Under the pieces are notes generated by a model. The model had not been told where the DNA came from and made no database searches. It saw only the letters and a program-made list of their open reading frames with translations. This document shows positions 36,967 to 48,644 of a DNA stretch of 64,000 nt, piece after piece. Source of the stretch: Larimichthys crocea (Eukaryota > Chordata > Actinopteri > Sciaenidae). Location of the stretch: assembly GCF_000972845.2 (NCBI RefSeq), contig NC_040021.1, positions 7,793,291-7,857,290 of the forward strand, in the 5' to 3' direction. Position 1 is the stretch's first letter. Every line of letters starts with the position of its first letter. Position numbers and translations under genes: made by a program.

Positions 36967-39900
36967 AAAATGAGAATATTTTTGTGTGTAGTGATGTGTG
37001 AGTACAGAGTCTCGGCCTGCAGCTGCCCAGGCATTTCCGTCAGTCTTCAGCTGTCACTATCAAAATAAAAGCTCAGAAAGACCCAAATAATCTTGTAAAT
37101 GTATTTTTTTTTTGTTTTGTTTTGTTTGTTTTTTCCCTCGAGTATAAGTGCATCATTTTACCTCTCTGCTCTGGATTGGATCAGCTATTTTCTTCATAAG
37201 TCAGGCTGTAAAGTCAACACTGAAAGGTTATTAACTTCGTTAGTTTGTGACTGCATGAGCTACTACATCGCAGAGAGCAAAGTAAATTGGGTCCGCTCTG
37301 GATTGCTATGATGCAAAATGGCTGCAACTGATGAAATCATATCGTTAGTGAGTATATTATGTGACATTTTATAGTTTTACAGCTACCCTAGCCCAGGGTT
37401 TTTCAAAGTCTGAGGTCGACTCAGAGAAAGCCTCACCCCGCCTTAATCTTAATTTATTCACCCCGAGCGCACATAAGTTGCACAGTCAAGTATTTTACTT
37501 GGAGGAAAGATTGAGCTCTTTCATCTTGTTTTTGTAACATAATGTTGAGTCATCATAATCAAGTTAAATGTGATTAAACATCAGAAGCGGCAGTAAATAC
37601 AGGACAGCGTTGTAGTAACATTGTTCCATCGTTGTTATCCATCTTTGGAAACGACTAATGACAAGAAGGACTAATAACAAGAACGGGAACAGCTGACAAA
37701 GATCTTAGGGCTGATTAACCAGAGTCAGGGACGAAGGTAGGCGGTTAAGTGGAGTCGTGTTCAGCGTGTTAAATGTCATATCTGTGTTCCAGGTGTGGGC
37801 TGCTGTTCCTCCAGGGAAACAAGGCAGCCTGGCAGAATTTGTGACTCTCACAGAGTATGAGGTGAGCTACAGAGTCATATCACTTGGAACTGTAGGAAGG
37901 TTTATTATTATTAATTCTTGTCTATCTTTTCTGTCAGTATGTTTTCAACAAATGACTAACTAACCTTGTTTGATTGTTAAAAGTGTGAAGGAAGTGTAAA
38001 AAGTGATCAGGATAAATTGTTTGGCCCACAGGAGCCACTGTGGCAGCAGTACAGAGACACACAAGCGTTTTCTTGCTGTATTGTATTTAATTATTCAGTA
38101 GCTCCGAGTAGCTGCCCACACAGCCTCTCGGCTGATTAGACAGAGCTTTTAAATTGATAATGAAACAAAAGATTGTTGACACGTTGATATATTTCTAACA
38201 TTTGACGTTTTTTGTGGTGTTTTTTTTTTTTTGCAGGTTTCCCAAAGCCAAAATTACTGAGTCACACGAGGCCATCCATCCCTTACGTAGCAACACTGCT
38301 CTGTCTGCGCTTGTAACGCAGGTGGTCTTTGCAGAGACAGCGCTTCGAAAAAAGGCAAGCACCAGCCTGATCTTTCATAACCTCTAGTCACAGTATTAGA
38401 CGGGTTGAGTAATAAGTCAGTCCTGAATATTTTTTATATTTATAAACGACCATCAGTTAATTTTTAAATTTCTGAATGTGCTCTTTCAGTGTCCAGCTAC
38501 GCCTTTTTCAGTGGTGAAATTGGTCGTTTTTCATGTTAATTGGCATCCAAAGAGTTTGAAAATCATAGACTGTAAAAAATGTAACCTGATGTCTAATCTA
38601 CTGGAAGTCAATTTAATAGCTTCCAATCCTGTAGATCCTTTTTTCTCTTCTTTTTTTTTTTTTGACCCCCCGAGGCTTCCGTCTCTTTTAGTAGCTTCAC
38701 TAAATGAGTCACACAGTAATTGAATGACCCTCTGGTTGCTGGGGTTTTCTCCCTAGAGTGTTGATCACTGGAGGATCTGGAGGTGTCGGAACATTCACTA
38801 TTCAGGTGAGGCAATCCATATCCCCCCGAGCTGTACAGCACATATATTTAACTCTTTGAACTCTGCACGAATGTAAGGCCACATGCTGTGTCTATATTTC
38901 GGTTTTCTCCCTCTGTGGTGTGCTGCCAGTTATTGAAGGCCTGGGGAGCCAGTGTAACCGTTACCTGCTCTCAGAACGCCCGAAGGTCTCGTAGAGGGCG
39001 GGGGGCTGACGAGGTGGTTGACTACACAGCAGGAGATGCGGCCGAGCAACTAGAAATGATGGAGAAGTATGTGTTTTGTCGTAATGTGTGTGCTTTCATA
39101 AAGCAACCAGACTCTCAAATTATCAGTACATTATGGGTGAAGTGGTGACACTGTGGATCGGAGCAGAATGTTCTTTACTAACCTAGGCCCAGGATATTAA
39201 AGTCCAGTCCAATAAAGGTGCTAATGAAAAGGAATCATCCAGGACTGCGAGAATTGTCTGTGCTTCTCCCCTTTAAACACCCCTAAAGCGTAAACACTTC
39301 CTGTCAGCATGGCACTACTGCTCACTGCCTGCTTTCTAGTTTCCATGGAGACAAGGGCTCAAGGTCTGAGTGGACGCTCGCTCCTCATCCCCAAAAAGAT
39401 CTGGCTTTAGACTAAAAGTTATCTTTTCTGAGAATATTCTTTAGGCGATAACAAAAAAAAAAAATGTTTTTCTTATTAGTCACGCATTTTTTTCAGTATT
39501 AAACCTTCAAACTGTGTTTGCACCCTCAGGTTGACGTGATCTTGGACAGCGTGGGTGGGGAAACAGAGCAGTGGGTGATGGGCAAGCTGGAAGCCCTGGT
39601 CTGGCGCGAAGTATGTCACACTGGTGACACCTTTGCCCACAACACCGATTCCATGGGCCTGCTGGATGGGGGTTTAGGCTGTGTTCACCCTGAACAGCAA
39701 AGTCACACAGGTAAACATGAGCAAAACACCATTTATATTAAACTCTGAAACAACACACAGCTGATGTGAAAGCTTATACTGCTGTTACAGTTTTGAATGC
39801 ACGTCCCCGGCCTGGCAAAACAGATCGCTTACATTCGGTTTATTTCCGACGAATGTCGACACTATTATTTATCATGATGTCATTATGTGTGGTGTGGACC

Positions 39901-40360
39901 ACAGTTGTTCCAAACTGAAATGAATACCTCATCTTCAGTGGCATGAAAATACACCATTGTGCCAAGGGTAAACACACTTCCATTCAGTAGAGTTTTATTT
40001 CCAGTCAGTTGATTTGATGAATTTCTGTTGAAGCGAGGAGGGAAAATCAAGTAATAACTTGACTTCCTTGCTTCATAGAGTTTATCTCTCTTTATGCTTG
40101 AGCTGTTGAAATATACCCCGCGGGGTGTAATAAATTTAACCGCATGCAGGTGTAAGAGATTGAGCATTAAGACTTTAGAGTCCCTGCGTGTACACCCTTT
40201 CGCTGCAGCTGCTCCGTTAGTGGAAAGCATGTGTAACAAGGGTAGTGGGTGAATAGGCGAGGACAGGGCGGAGCTGCTCTGTAAGTTGTCCGGGGCACTG
40301 GTGACAGCACACCTGGCAGTGTTGGAGTTGTGTATGTGTGGATGACACTGGTGTTGTGGG

Positions 40361-40412
40361 GTGTGTGCGTGTGTGTGTGTGTGTGTTGTGTGTGTGTGTG
40401 TGCGTGCGTGGT
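40361..40412. repeat. (GT)n microsatellite, interrupted (copy 1)
   Basis: Interrupted GT/GTGC repeat in the copy of rtn4ip1 intron 7. Its counterpart in copy 2 (53199-53239) is longer and cleaner. Confidence 0.85.
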
Positions 40413-43400
40413 GTGCTCCATGTGTTTTGCTGCGAACCACAGATTTGGTGTTTTGCCCCCGGCCCCCTTGTCTACAGGAGCAGCGAGCTGGTCAGTTTGT
40501 TGGGGCTCAGCCACAGCAGTCACACCCTTAGTACCAGCTCGGGACAGCACGTCCCTTCATCTGGAAGATCACAGCGCAATCTGAGCCCTCTATGTTTCTT
40601 CCCGGCAGCACTGAATGATCAAGAAGAATCTGTTGTTTTTTTTTTTCAAGGAAGTAGGGATGATTTACCAAAGGCTTAAGAGATGTGGCAAAGTCCTGAC
40701 GCATAATAATATGCTGCATTATGATCAAATACAAGTGGTGTTGAATTTCAGGGTTGTACAAGGTAGAGGTTTTGCTTCTTTTACTTTTCTCATTGTGTTT
40801 GAGATGCATCTGGTGCACCTTTATTAGGATTTCATCTTTGTAACATCTTTGAAATCTGAAACAAAACACACAGATGGATTACTTTTCTAAAAACAACCAA
40901 AACAGTTACCATAAAAGGTAGCAGAGTCGGTCTATCAGCAGATGGGTGGTTTCCCCACCTAATCCATGGAGTTACGTAAGGCACTGTGATGACGTGTGTT
41001 CTTGCTTTTGTTGTGTCTTGGTGGCCATAACGCAAAAATATGACTCTTACCTTTCCACACATTTCCCATTTAGCAGTGCACTCACTGTATTTGGAGACGA
41101 GAATCAAATTAAACTCTTTTCACGCTAACTCACGCTCCTCATGTTTTTATACTCAGTGAGCTGCAGACCTGCCTGATTTCTAATGTTACAATCTCTCTGT
41201 TTGCCTCACAGAACATGATATCCAGTGGAATCTTCTACGGTGGGGGTTTTAGCTCCAGAGGGCCCGCCCTAGACGAGGTCAGCAAACTGGTGGATGAAGG
41301 AAGGTACTGTACTGCCTTATTACTGATTATTACAGGCGGCATACTTGTCATTCAGGCCACTTATGCTGACATAATGGAGAGAGGGAAATCCTCTCTTGCA
41401 CCTAAAACACAGCCCAACAGGGAGTGAAATTTATGCGTATCATGGTGTAGATGTTCACCCTTCATCACTGAATATGAGCATTCCAGAGATTCCATACATG
41501 TCTGCATCAAGGCGTCCCGTGGCTTTGTTAGGAGCGAGCGTCGCATTCCCGCTTTGCTGTTTGGTTGGCGGCGTGCACGTTGGCTGCTGGCCGATTGAGT
41601 CAGGCGCCAGGAGACGGTGAATGGATTTTAAACAGTGGCTGAGCACCATTCGCAAAAAGCGCGTGGACCTCTGTCCTTTGCCCGGGGCTTACAGCAAGCG
41701 GCACACTGAGACTAGTGGCGGGAAGTGACGGACACACACACACACACACACATGCACCTCCCTCTACATTCCATCTCAGTCCGAAGTGTGGACGGTTTCC
41801 AGGTGATGCCATCGCGCTCTCTTTTCATTGTTCCTGACAAGAGGGCTGACCAGAATACAAGCCTGGGCTGCTCGTGTTGTGGGACAGCACAGAATTGTCC
41901 AGCCTCATCACATTCGGAGCCCTCACCTCACTTTACACATTGCAGCTATAAAGGCAGAGATGATGGGAGATTGATTAATTGAACTGATTAAATATGAGTA
42001 CTGTAATTGCCATGCATCAGATCAAAACAGATATCCTGTTAGACTGGGACAAGTAGTCTAGTAGAAAATAGGTTTTTGTCTGGTTGGAGCGCACTTAATG
42101 CTTTTTTGTTTTTTGCATCAGCACTATTGAAAGTTGTCACAGGAAATCTCGTGCAATTGTCAAACTGTCAATACTGAGTCAAGCCAACCATCCATTCCCC
42201 CAATCCATTAAAGCAAATGATCCCAGGCCTGACATGCTGAAGGTTTAAACCTGATACCTTAATTGTTTCCTGACTCGCTTCCTGATTTTTAAGCTACAAT
42301 CACAATTTTTCCGCTGGTTCATCACAGATCCTGCCAGTCGTGGAGGCGCAGTTTCCATTTACCAGGTGCCCCAGGCTTTTTCAGAAGTTGGAGGAGGGCC
42401 ACGCCAGAGGCAAGACAGTAGTCAGGGGGCTGAAGAGGATGATAGACAGGCCGAAGAGTTGGTGCAGAAAAGTCGCCAGAGACTGCAGATCGGAGCAAGA
42501 AGTGCCAAAAACAGCCAAGCAACACTAGAGACTGTAAGGAGTGCTGTGATTCTTCTCACCTTTTCAAGTACTCTTGACAGGATCGACTGTATATTTAAGA
42601 GCTCAGAGGGGCTGCTGATGTGTAGCAGACTACAAGCGTGACCTGAACTTGAAATGGGACTGTCAAAGAATATACTCCCGTCCACTTTCTTTAAGTTTTT
42701 ACAAGGTCTGGAGTTATGCTGCACTCATCATGGTGAATTGATAATAATGGCAATTACAATCATGCACCTTTCTGTGAGCTTTCAGATTACTGCAATCTAT
42801 CCAACAAGGAGTACACAATTCAACATGTCGTTACGAACCAGTCAGCAGAAAGTTTTTCTCAGTAGAGGTTTTTTCCCCCAGCACCAGGTGAAGCAGGAAC
42901 AGCAGAGGAAGACAGGTAGCTATTTGCATCTCTTTGTATTTGCTCGAACTACCATGAGCAAATACATGTATGTAATCATGGATTCTCCCCACGCCTCACA
43001 TCTGTGACCAGAGCAGAAGTTAACCACAATCAAAGAACTTTAAATCTGAAGCATTTTGTCTGTACATGTAATATATTAAAAAAATGTATTGTCAAAAATA
43101 CTTTTATTATTCCGAGAACAAAAAAGTTTTTGTGCTGTATAGTTTTGATTAAACAAGAAAACAAAAGACATTTCAAGAGTATTTTCCTTTTCCTCATGTT
43201 GCATGCAGAATAAAAGTAAGTATATAACATGACATGCATAAAAAGACGTGTTAAACTGTTTAAGTTAATTAACAGGCAATCAGGCAAACACATTTTCTGT
43301 GTAAATATGAATATTGTCCACTATTGGACTTTCATCTGTAATAATACATTCTCATGGATTTATCCACAGCTCTCCATGTTGCCCTCATTGGATGGTTGTA

Positions 43401-43529
43401 TAAGTCTCCTGCAGGAAAGGTCGATCAGCTCCAGTGATCAGCAGCAGCACATAACAGAGCCTCTAGTAGAGCTGTACCTCTTACAATATTTAGAAATCCA
43501 GTCCAGCAGCTAGGATTTTTTTTTTTTCA

Positions 43530-46500
43530 TATAACCTCCCGTTCCACCTTGTGTTTGAGGTTAATTTGGATCAAATGTGTTAAGAATCACTTGGGTTTGT
43601 CGTAGTGGTGGCCCCCTGAAACAGAAAGATGTTTTTTTTTTTATTTTCTGAGAAATCAAACATGATAATGTTCGTAGGATCAAATTATATGGTGATGTTA
43701 CAATATTTATTTTTCCTTAATTTCATAAGAATTATATGGACAAGTAATATTCAGCTTTGCAGTGCAGTGAATGATACTTTGTACACTGACAGTATTTAGT
43801 CCACAAGGTGTCACTAATTGACGTGATGTAAACAACCTCTTTTCAGTTTACCTCACTTCCAGTACAAAGAAAGTTAAACTCAAAGTGACAATTTTTTAAA
43901 TGTTACTGTAACACTGGCTTGAATTTTGACAAAAGGTATTAACATGTAATATAGTTGCACCTAAAACTGGACATTTGTGATCTCTCTAAACTCAACTCGT
44001 TTCTCTTGTTCATAACACTACTGAACTTAGAACACTGGAGAAGACATTATTTTCTTAAATATCGTGTCATGCCAGATATGGATGCTACCTTTGACTTCCA
44101 GGACCAGATCAGAGGTGGGGTGTAGCGGATAAAGCCTTCAGGGTGATGCCTCCACAGGTGGAGGTGGTGGTTTGTCTCTGGGGTGAGACCCACGCGGCTT
44201 CCTGCTATCGTCACACTACCACTGGGACCTCATGCAGCACTCCTCCAGCAGCTGTAAACAGGAAAGGATAGATCATTTTCTTAGTGACATACTTACTGGG
44301 TATAGATTTTATACTGGATCAATGGCCAGTGTTTCAATATGATATGTGAGGTCTGTGTTGAAGAAAAAGACGACGTTATGTTGCAGTGCCCAGGTCTGTG
44401 GTCTTAAAACCAGTTTCAGTCTCTAATGTGATGCTGTCTCAATTTGCATACTTCCAAACTTAGAATGCTTACATTGAGCAGATGATAGTAATAGTAAATG
44501 AATACTGCAATGCATAATGTAAAGTTGTAACACATGTTTTTTTTATTTATATTTTGGCAGGCAAGGTTAGTGCTAATGCTGCGCCAGGTTGAAATGTCAA
44601 GGAAGAAAACAAAAAACATTCAATGTTACAATTGTCATTAGTGCAACAATCCTGACTCCAATTAAGATAACACACCCACACCAGAAATTAGAGCCCTACA
44701 CCAGGAAGACATAGTGTACTAACAGGATCCAAAATGAGACATAGCCGGTTTTTCGTGACCGCTTTGGCTTAGACTTGCATAGCTGAAACTGTTGCTCTCC
44801 TTGACATGTCAGCTTTAAGCAAACGTCTTCAGATTAAACCGTGTAGTAGTACTAGTACTGTACCTTGCAGTGGAGATGTCCATTTCCCGGTAAGACCAGA
44901 TTCTGGGTCAATTCCATCAGTTTTCCCTCTTTTCTTGAATCCGCACAGTTTGAACGTCATCCAATCGGCGTCACCGTACATCATGAAGCCACGATTGTCT
45001 ATTCCTTAACGGAAAGTGCACTTGCTTCTACTCAGAAACACGCAACACAAGCAAACACGTGATCAGTGGCTTCGACTTGGTAGATCAAGGTTTTGCTACA
45101 AGGTTTCTATTTTCAGCTCAAGCTCGACACTAAATTCAAGGTAGTGGATCAGAGTTTCACTGATTTTTCACATCAATCACAATTTCTCCACAGTACAATA
45201 CACTTTGATTATCCCTAATTACATGTCCTCTCGCTGCAAGGTTCGACTATAACAAAGCTGAAATTATCTAAAATAAGTAGGCTGGTGAGGCGTTCACCAG
45301 GTGCTTTTATTAAATGAAAGTGTTTTGACATTATCTTGTTCTTCTTTGGCCGTGATATCACATGTTTGGTACATAACAAAACATGCTTCCACCCTGAGGT
45401 GTACAGAATTGTAGTGGGATAAAACTGAGAGCTTTGGCCCATTGCTGAGCGTCAGGATAGTACCTGTATGAGAGGGTCGGAGGGATTCCATTTTCAGCCA
45501 GCTGCTTGACTGCCCAATCAGGCACCTCGCCAGGTTTAGCAAAACATGGAGTCTCCCGATAGTTGAATTCCCCGCATATAACACCACCTGGTAACAAAGA
45601 GCAGAGAAAAAAACACGATCATGTTTAACTTTTCAACCGCGTGTAATGAAAGCCACTTCCGTCTCAGCTTGTCTCGTTAGTTAAATCACTGCCGTCCTAT
45701 TATAGCATTTCCTGTACAAACAATTGTGGCTGAACATTGAAACATTCGGTTTATTGTGTTCTGTCTTATTAGTCCATTTTAACAAGCCCGACCGAAAGTT
45801 CCCAAAAGAAACAAGCTCTCTACCTCCTGTGGATGCTGAACACGGTCCAACGGTTATGCTGCTGTGTGACAAAAAATACACACGGTAAAATAAAGTTCAA
45901 ACAAAACAATAAATCTTAATCTTTTTCAATTGCTCGATGCCGCACTCCCCCCCTCCAGGCTACCAACAAGCGTTCTTTTGACTTGTAACTCGTATTTTCA
46001 GTGCTCTCCTACCACGCGGCACCTGTGCCAACTTTTAAACCGCGCCAAAGCTTCACAACCATCCAACTTTTTGCCGTGACACTAAATGGTTGCCTTTAAA
46101 CTCCAATCCTTAATGCTCTAGTCTTTGGCTGATTGCCCTCTCTCCTGGCGTAGGAATCGGCCATCAGAGACAGTTGCTGGCTCAACTGTGAGCTCGTTAT
46201 TTCCCCTGCAATGGGCCTCACCCGACTGTCTAAATCTCGCACATCAGCAGCAGTTTCACATCACACTCCATCTGTCAGTGCTGTCATACTGCACATATGT
46301 GAGATGTGCTAAACCGCGCAACTCTGCATCCAGTTAATGTGAAGGTAAGGAAATGTGTCGCCTGAGCCATAAAGGACAAAAGCATATGTACATACGCAGT
46401 CTTCAAAAGGAAACGTCCAGAAAACCAACCACACTGGCTTTGTAATAACAACAGACCTGGATTAAATACTGTTCTGCGAACGGTAAAAAGAAGACTGCCA

Positions 46501-47230
46501 ATTCAAAAGAAACACAAAGAGACTTAGAGGCACAGCCGCTTGACGTTGCAATCTTTTATGAGTCTAAATACTTCATCTTTAAGTTTAAGTACTCGCTTGT
46601 CTAGGTGATATTATCTCCTTTAACGCCTTTCTCTGTTTACAGGCGTGGTGGCACGGGTACGTGAGGTTTATGAGATGGTTTACGACAAGCAAAGGACTGT
46701 GCCCTGGGGCCACAAAGCCCTGAGAAAATGTTGACCTATCGACTTTGGCAAACTAGCTGGAAGAGGCCTCCAGCCCACTGGACCAGTGAGGATGACGGTT
46801 TCAGAAATAATATGGACCCTATGGCAACTTTTTTTAATGTAAAAAGATTGGGACACCAAAAAAAAAAAGCATTTAGAAGTGGCTCTGCGCAATCACCAGG
46901 CGCCCACTGAGGACACTGTGCGAACTGGCTTTACCAGCAGTGTGAGTTCACTGCCCAGTCGAAACACTGACATGCGCGTTAGCATGAACCTGTCAAACGT
47001 CACACCAAGAGGGGCAACTGGGAGACTGATGGGCAGCTTCCTGTACTCCCGATACGAGCACGCCACACAGCCGTTGTAATGTAATCACAATGCCTCCTTC
47101 CTACTAGCACAGATGGAACTCTGCTACAGCCTCCAGCCAGCTGAAGGTTGACCGATCCATCTGTCAGAATCACCTCTTCCCCGCAGGCCACCCCTCTCAA
47201 CAGAGTGATGGAGGCAGTGGAGAACCCTGC
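43530..47230 (-). pseudogene. crybg1 3'-end exons, copy 1, frameshifted
   Basis: Minus-strand counterparts of the last five crybg1 exons lie at about 43530-43616, 44088-44255, 44862-45030, 45461-45589 and 47080-47230. The crystallin exon near 45.5 kb shows the frame break clearly. Copy 2 reads [11 protein letters not shown]...IGSLRPLIQ, but here the same DNA drifts between frames ([20 protein letters not shown]). The lectin exon near 44.9 kb has extra bases in CATTTCCCGG and CAGTTTTCCC. It ends at the N gap, with no further upstream exons. Confidence 0.8.
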
Positions 47231-47562
47231 CGAAGCGAGAGAGAAAGAGAGTAGATTTAAGTACATAAAAAAAGTGAGTGGGTTGGAGAGCCGTAGGTTG
47301 TTGAACTTAAGGAGTGTAAACAGACCTTTGTAGTGCCCTAGCAGTTTGGCCGCCTAAAATGAAAACATATTTTCTGAATCGACAGCTCGGCAAGTGAGGC
47401 TCATTTGATAGCAATGGTAGTTCCCCCCCCCTTATGTAGAAAACAACTTCAGATCAGGTACCGTTCACATGAGGCATAGATATTTTTGTGTGTTGAAACG
47501 TATTTGGTCAGAGTGTCCTTTTAAACGTTTACTTTAAAATACCGACACCAAGGTCCAACACC

Positions 47563-47572
47563 NNNNNNNNNN
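47563..47572. other. Assembly gap (10 N)
   Basis: Ten N characters mark an assembly join. The left side stops inside crybg1 intron sequence that also occurs at 60531. The right side begins with TATATGGAGAGTGTGG, the reverse complement of the sequence at 34875. A fixed 10-N run indicates a gap of unknown size. Confidence 0.98.
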
Positions 47573-48145
47573 TATATGGAGAGTGTGGAAAAGAGGTGAA
47601 GAAGCGTGTGCAGGCAGGTTGGAACGGGTGGAGAAAAGTGTCAGGTGTGATGTGTGATAGAAGAGTTTCAGCTAAAATGAAAGGAAAGGTGTACAAAACT
47701 GTGGTGCGACCAGCGATGTTGTTTGGTCTAGAGACAGTGTCACTGAGGAAAAAACAGGAGGCAGAGCTGGAGGTAGCAGGGATGAAGATGCTGAGGTTCT
47801 CTTTAGGAGTGACCAAGATGGATAGTATCAGGAATGAGTACATCAGAGGGACAGCACATGTTAGAGGTTTTGGAGATAAAGTCAGAGAGGCCAGACTGAG
47901 ATGGTACGGACATGTCCAGAGGAGAGATAGTGAATATATTGGTAGAAGGATGCTGAGTTTTGAACTGCCAGACAGGAGGCCTAGAGGACGACCAAAGAGG
48001 AGGTTTATGGATGCAGTGAAAGAGGACATGAAGGTATTTGGTGTGAGAGAAGAGGATGCAGAAGACAGAGTTAGATGGAGGCAACTGATTCGCTGTGGCG
48101 ACCCCTGAAGGGAAAAGCCGAAAGGAGAAGAGGAAGAAGATTCAA
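47573..48145 (+). mobile_element. 5'-truncated LINE 3' end upstream of rtn4ip1
   Basis: The 170-codon frame at 47596-48108 is the C-terminus of a non-LTR retrotransposon endonuclease/reverse transcriptase (TVVRPAMLFGLETV, RWYGHVQRRD, DRRPRGRPKRRF). The stop is followed by the GAAGGGAAAAGCCGAAAGG terminus and a GAAGAAGA tail. The element is cut at its 5' side by the assembly gap. It lies about 500 bp upstream of the rtn4ip1 start codon, and the same LINE end plus the same flank is present inverted at 34.3-34.9 kb. Copy 1 lacks it at the equivalent place. It should not be annotated as a host gene. Confidence 0.85.
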
Positions 48146-48245
48146 ATTAAAAATAATATAAAGAAACAGTGACTATATCTAATTGTAGCATTATTATTAT
48201 TATTATTATTATTGTTGTTGTTGTTGTTGTCATCGTCATCGTTAA

Positions 48246-48306
48246 TACGTCAGAGTAATCCTCTCACTCTATTGGTCAGAGTTTTTAGCTGCAGGATTCC
48301 GATTGG
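48246..48306 (+). promoter_or_regulatory. Probable rtn4ip1 promoter: CRE-like site and paired inverted CCAAT boxes
   Basis: TACGTCA (48246-48252) is followed by ATTGG at 48271-48275 and ATTGG at 48302-48306. The two inverted CCAAT boxes are 31 bp apart, a spacing common for paired NF-Y sites in TATA-less housekeeping promoters. No TATA box is seen. The ATG is about 340 bp downstream. Confidence 0.5.
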
Positions 48307-48644
48307 CTGTCGTTGTGAGTTCAGAGGTGAGTTAGCTATCAAGCTATGTAGCCACCTAGCTGCTAGAGGAGTGTGTTTCATCTGCTGCTTCTTGTAAACA
48401 CTGCTCCTCATTCCAGTCCGACGTGACACTTAACGTGCACAAAGGTACTGTCGCTTTATTCATCTGACCTGTCACGTCCCGTTTGCGCGTCAGCTCCGAG
48501 CACTTGCACATGTTAGCTCTGTAGCCACCCTAGCCTAGCCTAGCTCAGTGCCTTGGTGACAGGTGTCCTTCCAGATGACACATTTGATCAAACCTTGCAC
48601 GCACAGCCAGCTAAAGGACGGTTCACACGGGCTCTGTCAGAGCC

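Larger units (their letters stand above)
35902..42526 (+). pseudogene. rtn4ip1 copy 1, frameshifted in most exons
   Basis: All nine rtn4ip1 coding exons are present in order at about 35902-36150, 36239-36390, 37794-37862, 38237-38355, 38757-38804, 38931-39066, 39529-39711, 41214-41304 and 42329-42526. Compared with copy 2, exon 1 has several small deletions, including in the CCCCCC-AAGA stretch. Exon 2 lacks one base in GGATCC(G)TTG. Exon 4 has lost bases near CACACGAGGCC. Exon 7 lacks a T after its acceptor, and exon 8 lacks bases in CTACGGTGG and TTTTAGCTCC. As written it cannot be translated. Splice sites, including the GC donor of intron 4, are kept. Either an erroneous second assembly of the same gene or a recent duplicate losing its frame. 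Confidence 0.8.
35411..47562. repeat. First copy of a roughly 12.2-kb direct duplication, rich in indels
   Basis: This block is collinear with about 48150-60531. Both start at ATAATATAAAGAAACAGTGACT and both contain the same CCGACACCAAGGTCCAACACC, where this copy stops at the N gap. Differences are mostly single- and double-base insertions and deletions, spread through introns and exons alike, including homopolymers. That pattern is expected from uncorrected long-read gap filling or haplotype duplication rather than from selection-driven divergence. Confidence 0.85.

Noticed and set aside
40112..40127. CCCCGCGGGG palindrome, also at 52962, as a possible binding site
   Set aside because: It is shared only because the block is duplicated; a single short GC palindrome in an intron is weak evidence of function.
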